Shown piece by piece: positions 57,183 through 64,000 of a stretch of DNA of 64,000 nt; position 1 is the first letter of the stretch; the number at the start of each line of letters is the position of its first letter. The DNA is from Aurantimonas endophytica (GTDB lineage Bacteria > Pseudomonadota > Alphaproteobacteria > Rhizobiales > Rhizobiaceae). The stretch is from the NCBI RefSeq assembly GCF_014196845.1, contig NZ_JACIEM010000002.1, positions 434,001 to 498,000 on the forward strand. Direction: 5' to 3'. Made by a program: the position numbers and the translations under genes. The notes under the pieces were generated by a model. It was not told where the DNA came from. It saw only the letters and a program-made list of their open reading frames with translations, and did no database searches.

Positions 57183-58067
57183 ATGCAGTGGCGCGGGCGC
57201 AGGCAATCCAGCAATATCGAGGACAGGCGCGGCTCCGGCGGCGGCATGCGCGGCGGTGGCGGCATGCGCCTGCCGATCAGGGCTGGCGGCGGCGGCTCGA
57301 TCCTGATCATCATCGTGGCGCTGGTCCTGTGGATCGGTTTCGGCATCAACCCGCTGACGCTGCTCGGCATGGATTCCGGCGGCACCGGAACGCAGACGAC
57401 GCAGAGCGGGCCGGGCGTCGCCGGCACGTCCGACACGACGGATGATTTCGTCGCCACGGTCCTGGCCGATACCGAGGATGTCTGGGGTCGCCGCTTCCAG
57501 GCGGCCGGCGAGACCTATCCGGCGCCGACGCTGGTTCTGTTCAATGGCCAGGTGAATTCGGCCTGCGGCTTTGCCGGTGCGGCCACCGGGCCGTTCTACT
57601 GCCCGTCCGACCAGCGGCTCTATATCGACCTCACCTTCTTCGACCAGCTGCGCAACCAGCTGAACGCGCCGGGCGATTTCGCCCAAGCTTATGTCGTCGC
57701 GCATGAGGTCGGCCACCACATCCAGAACGTCACCGGCATCCTGCCGGAGTTCAACCAGGCCCGGCAGTCGATGAGCGAGGCGGACGCCAACGCCATGTCG
57801 GTGCGGGTCGAGCTGCAGGCGGATTGCTATGCCGGGATCTGGGCGCACGACACCGACCGGGCCGGCTATATCGAGGATGGCGACATCGACGAGGCGATGA
57901 ACGCCGCCGAGCAGATCGGCGACGACACGCTGCAGAAGCGCAGCCAGGGGACGGTCGTGCCGGACAGCTTCACCCACGGCACGTCCGAGCAGCGCCAGAC
58001 CTGGTTCCGCCGCGGCTACGAGAGCGGCGACATGGCGTCCTGCGACGCGATCAACGCCGACATCTGA
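57183..58067 (+). CDS. ypfJ: YpfJ-family neutral zinc metallopeptidase
   Basis: A 294-residue membrane-anchored protein. Residues 1-35 are Gly/Arg-rich and cytoplasmic, then one helix (ILIIIVALVLWIGFGINPLT) exports the rest. The zinc-protease motif is VAHEVGHHIQN near 176-186 (HExxH), with a downstream ELQADCYAGIWAH segment near 215 that provides the third ligand. CGFAGAATGPFYCPSDQRLY near 127 is a family landmark. It is known as a conserved predicted metallopeptidase; the target is not established. It lies 112 bases after glyQ. Confidence 0.92.
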   Translation: MQWRGRRQSSNIEDRRGSGGGMRGGGGMRLPIRAGGGGSILIIIVALVLWIGFGINPLTLLGMDSGGTGTQTTQSGPGVAGTSDTTDDFVATVLADTEDVWGRRFQAAGETYPAPTLVLFNGQVNSACGFAGAATGPFYCPSDQRLYIDLTFFDQLRNQLNAPGDFAQAYVVAHEVGHHIQNVTGILPEFNQARQSMSEADANAMSVRVELQADCYAGIWAHDTDRAGYIEDGDIDEAMNAAEQIGDDTLQKRSQGTVVPDSFTHGTSEQRQTWFRRGYESGDMASCDAINADI

Positions 58068-58091
58068 CGCGCATCGGGGCGGGTCGCAGCC

Positions 58092-58535
58092 ATGGCGATG
58101 ACCCGCCTCGAGGCGAAGGCGATTCGCGCTCGGCGCGCTATCGCCGCGCAGACCACCGCGCTGGAGGAGCACCTCTGGCGCGGCATCCGCGCCATCCCGG
58201 GCGAGGGCGGCCATTTCCACCGCCAGGTCGTGATCGGACCGTATCTCGCGGACTTCGTCTCGCACCGCCTTCGCCTCGTCATCGAGGTCGACGGCGCCCA
58301 GCATGCGCGTCCCGAACAGCAGGTGAAGGACGCGGGGCGCGACCGCTGGCTCGCCGATCGCGGCTATGACGTCCTGCGCTTCGCCAACAGCGCGGTCCGC
58401 GCCGATGCCGCCGCGGTGCTCGAAATCATCCGGGCGGCCGTCGATGCGCGGCGGCATCTGCCGCCGGGCGCCGAACCCGCAAGGCGGGAGATCGCCGGCA
58501 AAAGGCGCCCGCGCCCGAAACCAGGAACGTCCTGA
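58092..58535 (+). CDS. DUF559 endonuclease-like protein
   Basis: A 147-residue protein with the DUF559 (Vsr/restriction-endonuclease-like) fold. EEHLWRGIRAI near 25-35, FHRQVVIGPYLADFVSHRLR near 42-61 and LVIEVDGAQH near 62-71 carry the D...ExD pattern of the nuclease core, and LADRGYDVLRFANSAV follows. Whether it is catalytic is not known for most members. The last 30 residues are basic. It is 24 bases after ypfJ. Such genes are scattered singly in alphaproteobacterial genomes. Confidence 0.85.
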   Translation: MAMTRLEAKAIRARRAIAAQTTALEEHLWRGIRAIPGEGGHFHRQVVIGPYLADFVSHRLRLVIEVDGAQHARPEQQVKDAGRDRWLADRGYDVLRFANSAVRADAAAVLEIIRAAVDARRHLPPGAEPARREIAGKRRPRPKPGTS

Positions 58536-58662
58536 AGCGTATCGTTTTGCGTAAGGGCGCCGTCAACGAAGCTGCCGCGACGGCCGATCCGACGGCGGTT
58601 GATCGGCGGCCGGAACTGGGCTTCGATCGCATCATAGGGACAAAGCTGCCAGGGAGGGAGGC

Positions 58663-59181
58663 GTGCCGGCCATCGGTCGCTCGGTGATGATTGTCGGCAG
58701 CCCCGGCGCCGGCAAGTCGACGCTGGCGCGCCGGATCGGCGCCGCGCACGGGCTGCGCGTCGTCCACATGGACCAGCTCTACTGGACGGCAGGCTGGCGC
58801 AGGCGGGAGACGCGGCGCCAGATCGCGCTGGTCGAGGACGCCGTCGCCGAGCCGGGCTGGGTCTTCGACGGCAACAATACCGCGACCATGCATATCAGGA
58901 CCGAAAAGGCCGACACGCTGATCTGGCTGGATCTACCGCGCTGGCTGTGCGTCTTTCGCATCCTCCGCCGGATCGCTGGAGGCCATGGGAAGGTGCGACC
59001 CGACATGGCGGCGGGCTGCCCCGAGCGCTTCGATACCGACTTCCTGAAATGGGCCTGGACGTTTCCGCAACATTCCGGCCCGGGACTGGCGCGCCTCTAC
59101 GCGGCGTTCCCGCGGCAGAAGTTCCGACTGACGTCGCCGCGGGAGGTCGCCGCGTTTCTGGCGGAGCTGGAGCGACGATGA
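58663..59181 (+). CDS. Small P-loop kinase-like protein (FlaR/adenylate-kinase-like)
   Basis: A 172-residue protein with Walker A IVGSPGAGKSTLARRIG near 9-25 and the substrate-side HMDQLYWTAGWRRRETRR near 35-52. This matches the group often named DNA topology modulation protein FlaR, an adenylate-kinase-like family with no secure substrate. WVFDGNN near 66 and IWLDLPRWLCVFRILRR near 85 are typical. The start is GTG 58663, preceded by AGGGAGG at four bases. It is followed by glyS after about 70 bases. Confidence 0.8.
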   Translation: MPAIGRSVMIVGSPGAGKSTLARRIGAAHGLRVVHMDQLYWTAGWRRRETRRQIALVEDAVAEPGWVFDGNNTATMHIRTEKADTLIWLDLPRWLCVFRILRRIAGGHGKVRPDMAAGCPERFDTDFLKWAWTFPQHSGPGLARLYAAFPRQKFRLTSPREVAAFLAELERR

Positions 59182-59254
59182 CCCGGTGACGGCTTGCAAT
59201 CGCCGTTGAGCCATGGTGCAAGGCCCCGACATTTCCTGCGATTGCGAAACGCCT

Positions 59255-61585
59255 ATGCCCGACCTCCTGCTCGAACTCCGCTCCGAGGAGATCCCGGCCC
59301 GCATGCAGCGAAAGGCGGCGGGCGACCTGAAGGCGCTCGTCACGAACGCGCTGGTCGAGGCGGGGCTGACCTACGAGGGCGCCCGCGAGTACTGGACGCC
59401 GCGGCGCCTGACGCTGGACGTCCGCAGTGTCGACGCCCGTTCGAAGGACGTCGTCGAGGAGCGCAAGGGCCCGCGCACCGATGCCCCGGAAAAGGCCATC
59501 GAGGGCTTCCTGCGGGGCGCCGGCCTTGCCTCGATCGACGAGGCAGTGGTCCGCACCGATCCGAAGAGGGGCGATTTCTACGTCGCAGCGATCGCCAGGC
59601 CCGGCCGACCGGCCGAGGAAATCCTCGCCGACATCCTGCCCGGGATCATCCGCAACTTCCCCTGGCCGAAATCCATGCGCTGGGGCCCCGCCTCGCGCGA
59701 GCCGGGCTCGCTGCGCTGGGTGCGCCCGCTGCAGTCGATCCTCTGCACCTTCGGTCCGGAGACCGAGGAGCCGGTCGTCGTCGATATCGAGGTGCAGGGC
59801 ATCCGCGCCGGCAACGTCACCAGCGGCCATCGTTTCCATGCGCCGGCGGAGTTCCGGGTTCGCCGCTTCGCCGACTACGCCGACAGCCTGGAGAAGGCCT
59901 CCGTGGTGCTCGACGCCGAGCGCCGCAAGGACATGATCCGCCACGACGCGGAGAACCTCGCCTTCGCTCTCGGTCTCGAAGTCGTGCCCGACGAGGCGCT
60001 GCTCGAGGAGGTCGCGGGCCTCGTTGAATGGCCGGTCACGCTGATGGGCGAATTCGACGAGGCGTTCTTGGCGATCCCGCCGGAGGTCATCCAGCAGACC
60101 ATCAAGACCAACCAGAAGTGCTTCGTCACCAGACGGACCGGGGCAGGGACGCTGTCGAGCCGCTTCGTTCTCGTGGCCAACATCGCCGCCACCGACGGCG
60201 GAGCGGAGATCGCCCGCGGCAACGGCAAGGTCGTGCGGGCGCGCCTCTCCGACGCGCTGTATTTCTGGAAGACCGACCAGGCCGATCTGCCGGACCTGGA
60301 CGCGCTGCGTCCCGCGGCGGAGAAATTCGGGCTGGACCTCACCCGGCCGCTCGACCAGCGCATGGCCAAGCTCGACGCGCTGGGCGTCACCTTCCATGCC
60401 AAGCTCGGCACGCAGGGCGAGCGCGTCGCCCGCATCGCAGCGCTGGCCGAGACGATTGCCGCGACCGTCTATCCCGAGGGCCCGACGCTGGCCGGCGAGA
60501 GTGTCTCCGGCGCGGAACTCAAGTCACTCGTGCGCCGCGCCGCACTGCTCGCCAAGGCCGACCTCACCACCGAGGCGGTCGGCGAGTTCCCGGAGCTGCA
60601 GGGCCTGATGGGCCGCTATTACGCCGGCCTGCAGGGCGAGCATCCCTCCGTCCAGGCGGCGATCGAGGACCACTACAAGCCGCTCGGGCCGACCGACACC
60701 GTGCCGACCGACCCGGTGGCGATTTCAGTCGCGCTGGCCGACAAGCTCGACATGCTCGTCGGCTTCTGGGCGATCGACGAGAAGCCCACCGGCTCGAAGG
60801 ACCCGTACGCGCTGCGCCGCGCGGCGCTGGGCGTGATCCGGCTGGTGCTGGATAATCGGCTGGTGCTGCCGCTGGGTGCGCTGATGCCTGCCGGCGACCT
60901 CCTGTCCTTCTTCCACGACCGCCTGAAGGGCCAGCTCCGCGAATCCGGTGCTCGCCACGACCTCGTCGACGCCGTTCTCTCCAGCGCGCAGGACAATGCC
61001 GCTCCGATCTCACCCCTTGTGGGGGAGATGCCCGGCAGGGCAGAGGGGGGTCCTGTCCCGCAGGCCGTCCAGCCTTATGACGTCACCCGAGGACAGACGG
61101 CCGCACCCCCCTCTGGGCTGCCGCCCATCTCCCCCACAAGGGGGGAGATCAGCCAGTCTCCGAACGACGACCTCCTCGACATCACCCGTCGGGTGACGGC
61201 GCTCGGCGCCTTCCTTGATAGCGACGACGGGGCGAACCTCCTCGCCGGCACCCGCCGCGCCGCGAACATCCTCGCCGCCGAAGAGAAGAAGGGCACTTCC
61301 ATCGCCGACTCCGTCTCGCTCGATCTCCTGACCGAGCACGAGGAAAAGGTCCTGGCCGGCGCCATCGATCGCGCCGAGATCGAGCTCGACGAGGCGCTCG
61401 CGATCGGCAATTACGCGCACGCCATGGCGGCACTCGCCCGCTTGCGCATTCCCGTCGACGCCTTCTTCGACAAGGTGCTGGTCAACGCCGAAGACGCGGC
61501 CGTGCGGGCCAACCGCCTGGCACTGCTGACCCGCATCCGCGCCGCCACCCGCCGCATGGCGGATTTTTCGCGCATCGCGGGGTGA
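59255..61585 (+). CDS. glyS: Glycine-tRNA ligase beta subunit with a palindromic-repeat insertion
   Basis: A 776-residue tRNA-binding subunit of the alpha2beta2 glycyl-tRNA synthetase. [20 protein letters not shown] is the conserved start, [11 protein letters not shown] near 161 and [20 protein letters not shown] near 253 are core blocks, and [20 protein letters not shown] near 720 is in the C-terminal anticodon-binding region. Residues about 585-632 are absent from normal GlyS: the peptide [15 protein letters not shown] through ISPTRGEIS is encoded by a palindromic repeat inserted in frame. The insertion sits in a linker before [16 protein letters not shown], so function is probably retained. 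Confidence 0.96.
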   Translation: MPDLLLELRSEEIPARMQRKAAGDLKALVTNALVEAGLTYEGAREYWTPRRLTLDVRSVDARSKDVVEERKGPRTDAPEKAIEGFLRGAGLASIDEAVVRTDPKRGDFYVAAIARPGRPAEEILADILPGIIRNFPWPKSMRWGPASREPGSLRWVRPLQSILCTFGPETEEPVVVDIEVQGIRAGNVTSGHRFHAPAEFRVRRFADYADSLEKASVVLDAERRKDMIRHDAENLAFALGLEVVPDEALLEEVAGLVEWPVTLMGEFDEAFLAIPPEVIQQTIKTNQKCFVTRRTGAGTLSSRFVLVANIAATDGGAEIARGNGKVVRARLSDALYFWKTDQADLPDLDALRPAAEKFGLDLTRPLDQRMAKLDALGVTFHAKLGTQGERVARIAALAETIAATVYPEGPTLAGESVSGAELKSLVRRAALLAKADLTTEAVGEFPELQGLMGRYYAGLQGEHPSVQAAIEDHYKPLGPTDTVPTDPVAISVALADKLDMLVGFWAIDEKPTGSKDPYALRRAALGVIRLVLDNRLVLPLGALMPAGDLLSFFHDRLKGQLRESGARHDLVDAVLSSAQDNAAPISPLVGEMPGRAEGGPVPQAVQPYDVTRGQTAAPPSGLPPISPTRGEISQSPNDDLLDITRRVTALGAFLDSDDGANLLAGTRRAANILAAEEKKGTSIADSVSLDLLTEHEEKVLAGAIDRAEIELDEALAIGNYAHAMAALARLRIPVDAFFDKVLVNAEDAAVRANRLALLTRIRAATRRMADFSRIAG
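61007..61149. repeat. In-frame palindromic element inside glyS
   Basis: Two 45-base arms, 61007-61051 and 61105-61149, are inverted repeats matching at 38 of 45 positions. The main difference is a swapped inner stem, GCCCGGCAGGGC against GGGCGGCAGCCC. Each arm also contains its own hairpin, ATCTCNCCCC paired with GGGGGAGAT. The element carries no stop in the glyS frame and adds about 48 residues. Confidence 0.85.
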
Positions 61586-62132
61586 GCGGGGCGTAGGGTG
61601 GAAGCGCGGACGTCTTCATCACCACCGCGCGTCATCCCCAGGCTTGCCCCCGGCGACCTATTCCTCTGCTCAGAAACTGCCGGCGCGGGGCAGAAAGAGC
61701 GGTGCTGCCCGTCCCGAGGATCCAGTGGCGTCCACGGCGGTGCGTGGCTCTCGAAGAACCGGCCGTCATCGGTGGGGCTAGCCAATTGGCATAGGCCTTG
61801 GGCACTCCTGCCACGACCCCGTGCGGGCGGTCACCCTCCATTCCCGACGACCGCTCCCGATGCCGAAAAGCCACTCATCGCCGCCGCATTAACCTTATCT
61901 TCACCAAAGCTGTGCGAAATCGCCCGATTGTGTCAAATTCTACGCAATCCGAATGCCCTGCCGAAATATTTGGCAGCGACTGTAACATTTTGTGATTGAA
62001 GCGCCCGGAACCTGCCTGATTTCGGTGTGAAACGTAAGGGCATAGCCGCTTGGGGCAGTTGGAGCTTCGGCTCTGGGGACCGCCGCCCGGCATGCATGAT
62101 GACTGCGAGCGACTTCGAGGGGAAACCACCGA
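61586..62132. other. 547-base intergenic stretch before the GH25 gene
   Basis: No credible gene is visible. The stretch holds remnants of the REP-like element (GTCATCCCCAGG at 61631 and GCCCGTCCCGAGGATCCA at 61707-61724). It also has an AT-richer zone at 61885-62000 likely to contain the promoter of the GH25 gene, with a CtrA-like TTAA-N7-TTCA at 61889-61903 and an imperfect palindrome TGCCGAAATATTTGGCA at 61959-61975. Confidence 0.6.
61631..61724. repeat. Degenerate REP-like element remnant
   Basis: GTCATCCCCAGGCTTGCCCC at 61631 resembles the left arm of the 30-base element. GCCCGTCCCGAGGATCCA at 61707-61724 equals the end of that same arm, so both pieces lie in one orientation. No complete inverted pair remains. 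It is a third, decayed occurrence of the family seen at 4445 and 28923. Confidence 0.5.
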
Positions 62133-63647
62133 ATGACGACACTGAGCGCCGCTCTGGCGGCCGCCCTGAATCTCGCCTGTGCCATCGCTGCCGGCACGGT
62201 CCTTCTGGCGACACCGGCCGCGGCCGCGTGGAACGCTCCCTGGAAGTCCGAGGACAAGGCCCTCGTCATCGACGCCTACGAATTCAATCCGATCAACTGG
62301 CAGGAAATGACCGCCGACAAGCGGATCGCCGGCTTCATCAACAAGGCTTCCGACGGCCTGCCGCCCGAGTGGAACTGCGGCAAGGTCGACAACGACGCCT
62401 ACAAGCTCTGCAAGAACCGGTGGTGGAAATATTCCGTCACCAAGGAACTCTACATGACCCGCCGCGAGATCGCGAAGATGCGGGGCCTGCTCTGGGGCGC
62501 CTATCATCTGGCCCGCCCCGGCAATCCGCGCGCGCAGGCGGACCATTTCATCGATTTCGCCGAGCCGGCCGAGGATGACCTGATCGCCCTCGATATCGAG
62601 GACATTTCCGACGAGTGGATGAGCCTCTCGGACGCCGAGATTTTCGCCGACCAGGTCAAGATCCGCACCGGCCGCTACCCGGTCCTCTACACCAACGGCA
62701 ACACCGCCGAGCACATTTCCAAGAACAAGGCCGAATACCCGCTGCTGTCGCGCCTGCCGCTCTGGTACGCCCGCTACCGCGAGGACATCACCGGCAAGTT
62801 CCCCGAGGAGACGTGGCCGAGCTACGCGCTGTGGCAGTTCTCCTCGATGCACAACTGCAATACCCGCAGCTGTCCTTACCGGGTGCAGGGCGCCAAGACC
62901 GACATCGACGTCAACGTCGCCTCGATGGACGTTCCTTCCCTGCGCAAGGCCTGGCCGTTCGACGAGCTGATCGAGACCCAGCCCGCTGACGAAGATCCGG
63001 CGATGCTGATCGCCTCGGTCGACGAGAAGACCAAGGCGGAAGTTGCCCGCGTTACCGAGCCGAAGGGGCCGCATTTGCCGGAGCCGGCGCGTCGGGTGCC
63101 CGAGGCGCCCCTGCCCGGCACGCTCGCGGCCGCCTATGCCCCAGCCGCGCACCATGTCGGCCTCGACCCGCTGAAGATGCTGGCGGATGTCGCCCGCCAG
63201 GAACAGCAGGGCGGCGCCGCCGGGGCCGTTTCCGTTGCTGCCAGCGCCCCGCAGGCCGTTGAAGGCACCGCCACGCTTTCGCAGGAAACCGCCCGCAAGC
63301 TGCAGGCGCATATCGGCACGCTGCGCTCGGCGATCGCCGTTGCCGCGGAAGAGGTCGACCGGCTGTTCATCGGCCGCGCCGATGCCGCCACCATGCCGGA
63401 TGGCGCCGTGCCGGACGAGGAAGCAGCGCTCAGCTCCGATGCGAAGCGCTCGCGCTTCGTCGAAGTGGTCAAGGCCGCCACGGCTGCCCGACAGGCCGGC
63501 GCTCTGCCCATGCCTGCCCGCGTCCTTTCGCAGTTCGGGGGCGACACGTCGTCTCGCGGCCCACGCGTCGTCACCGGTTCGGGCCGCTACGCCGAGCTGG
63601 CGCTGCCTGACCAGCGCATCCTCGGCGCCTTCGCAGCCACCCGCTAG
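62133..63647 (+). CDS. Secreted glycoside hydrolase family 25 (muramidase-like) protein
   Basis: A 504-residue exported protein. Residues 1-32 form a signal peptide (LACAIAAGTVLLATPAAAA). The GH25 domain spans about 45-275: VIDAYEFNPINW has the first catalytic-site Asp, LIALDIEDISDEWM near 150 holds the DxE pair, and YALWQFSS near 230 is the conserved end strand. The substrate would be peptidoglycan. The C-terminal 230 residues are Ala/Pro/Glu-rich, with a helical stretch near 380-410, and match no domain I recognise. A CtrA-like site lies 230 bases upstream. The gene stands alone. Confidence 0.87.
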   Translation: MTTLSAALAAALNLACAIAAGTVLLATPAAAAWNAPWKSEDKALVIDAYEFNPINWQEMTADKRIAGFINKASDGLPPEWNCGKVDNDAYKLCKNRWWKYSVTKELYMTRREIAKMRGLLWGAYHLARPGNPRAQADHFIDFAEPAEDDLIALDIEDISDEWMSLSDAEIFADQVKIRTGRYPVLYTNGNTAEHISKNKAEYPLLSRLPLWYARYREDITGKFPEETWPSYALWQFSSMHNCNTRSCPYRVQGAKTDIDVNVASMDVPSLRKAWPFDELIETQPADEDPAMLIASVDEKTKAEVARVTEPKGPHLPEPARRVPEAPLPGTLAAAYAPAAHHVGLDPLKMLADVARQEQQGGAAGAVSVAASAPQAVEGTATLSQETARKLQAHIGTLRSAIAVAAEEVDRLFIGRADAATMPDGAVPDEEAALSSDAKRSRFVEVVKAATAARQAGALPMPARVLSQFGGDTSSRGPRVVTGSGRYAELALPDQRILGAFAATR

Positions 63648-63715
63648 AACGACAGGGAAGGCGGCAGAGCCGCTTTCCGCTTTCCTTCCGCCGCGGCTTC
63701 TGCAATCTCCCTCGC

Positions 63716-64000
63716 GTGCAGACCGATCTCATCCCCGTCACGGCGGCCGACGCCGAGCCACGCGCCTTGGCCCTGCTGGAGGCCGGCGAAGCCATCGCGC
63801 TGCCGACCGAGACGGTTTACGGGCTGGCCGCCGACGCTACCAACGGGACGGCCGTCGCGGCGATCTTCGAGGCCAAGGGGCGGCCACGCTTCAATCCGCT
63901 GATCTGCCATGTCCCGGGTCTCGCAATGGCGCGACGCCTCGCCGAGGTCGGGCCCGTCGCCGAACGGCTGGCCGAAGCCTTCTGGCCCGGCCCTCTGACG
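63716..64000 (+). CDS. Threonylcarbamoyl-AMP synthase, N-terminal part (cut by the window end)
   Basis: Translation from GTG 63716 gives 95 residues without a stop: QTDLIPVTAADAEPRALALL, then ALPTETVYGLAADATNGTAV and IFEAKGRPRFNPLICHV, ending FWPGPLT. These are the nucleotide- and threonine-binding blocks of the Sua5/YciO/YrdC (TsaC) family, which makes threonylcarbamoyl-AMP for tRNA t6A37. The protein continues past position 64000, so whether it carries the C-terminal Sua5 domain cannot be seen. The GTG has a weak ribosome site (CTCCCTCGC), so the start is uncertain. Confidence 0.9.
   Translation, partial: MQTDLIPVTAADAEPRALALLEAGEAIALPTETVYGLAADATNGTAVAAIFEAKGRPRFNPLICHVPGLAMARRLAEVGPVAERLAEAFWPGPLT

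Overview
The window is GC-rich, densely coded chromosomal DNA from an alphaproteobacterium, most likely of the Hyphomicrobiales (Rhizobiales). The signs are the split F0 b/b' ATP synthase operon without F1 genes, GTTC-N7-GTTC LexA boxes, rhizobial-type palindromic repeats (one inside glyS), DUF2585, and red-type (form IC) RubisCO with CbbX. Zeaxanthin-glucoside carotenoid genes beside an autotrophy operon suggest a yellow-orange, facultatively CO2-fixing genus such as Aurantimonas or a relative. That assignment is inference. I saw no rRNA, tRNA, CRISPR array, integrase or transposase; this looks like ordinary core and niche chromosome.

Layout. 1-3037: tripartite carboxylate transporter tctCBA. 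3100-6182: a LexA box, then a DNA-repair radical SAM gene and its partner, a fused DUF4130-UdgX uracil-DNA-binding protein. 6183-8757 (minus): cyanide-insensitive bd-type quinol oxidase cydAB plus a 46-residue DUF2474 subunit. 8973-12507: glycerate kinase, a HerA-like ATPase and a DUF2585 membrane protein. 12747-20438: carotenoid genes crtX-crtY-crtI-crtB, convergent with crtE-crtZ, then type 2 IPP isomerase. 20428-30851: cbbR divergent from cbbF-P-T-A-L-S-X-E, most of a Calvin cycle operon. 30963-34473: a small unknown gene and a valine-degradation trio. 34483-36990 (minus): a copper-type P-ATPase behind a CueR-like operator. 37152-40921: ethanolamine ammonia-lyase eutBC and a permease gene broken by an in-frame TAA. 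41045-44855: an aldo/keto reductase and atpI-B-E-F'-F with a terminator. 45008-47627: RNase HII, a PA0069-type radical SAM protein and a small glycosyltransferase-like gene, the last two divergent around a second LexA box. 47640-52147 (minus): long-chain polyprenyl synthase, TPR protein, ispE and moaB. 52377-55981: DUF2007, a TrmN6-like methyltransferase, an S49 peptidase, a small membrane protein and a zinc alcohol dehydrogenase. 56120-61585: glyQ, a YpfJ metalloprotease, a DUF559 endonuclease-like protein, a P-loop protein and glyS. 62133-64000: a secreted GH25 muramidase and the start of the threonylcarbamoyl-AMP synthase gene.

How the genes work together. The cbb operon regenerates ribulose-bisphosphate and fixes CO2, with CbbX re-activating the enzyme and CbbR sensing metabolites at a visible TNA-N7-TNA site. 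IPP isomerase, IspE, CrtE and the polyprenyl synthase supply and spend isoprenoid precursors for carotenoids and ubiquinone. Ubiquinol feeds the bd-type oxidase, and the ATP synthase membrane sector uses the proton gradient. Ethanolamine, valine, glycerate and organic-acid genes indicate mixotrophy. The two most rewarding loci are the LexA-box-associated radical SAM genes (3100-6182 and 45812-47627), which look like parts of an SOS-controlled DNA-damage response built on radical chemistry and covalent uracil capture.
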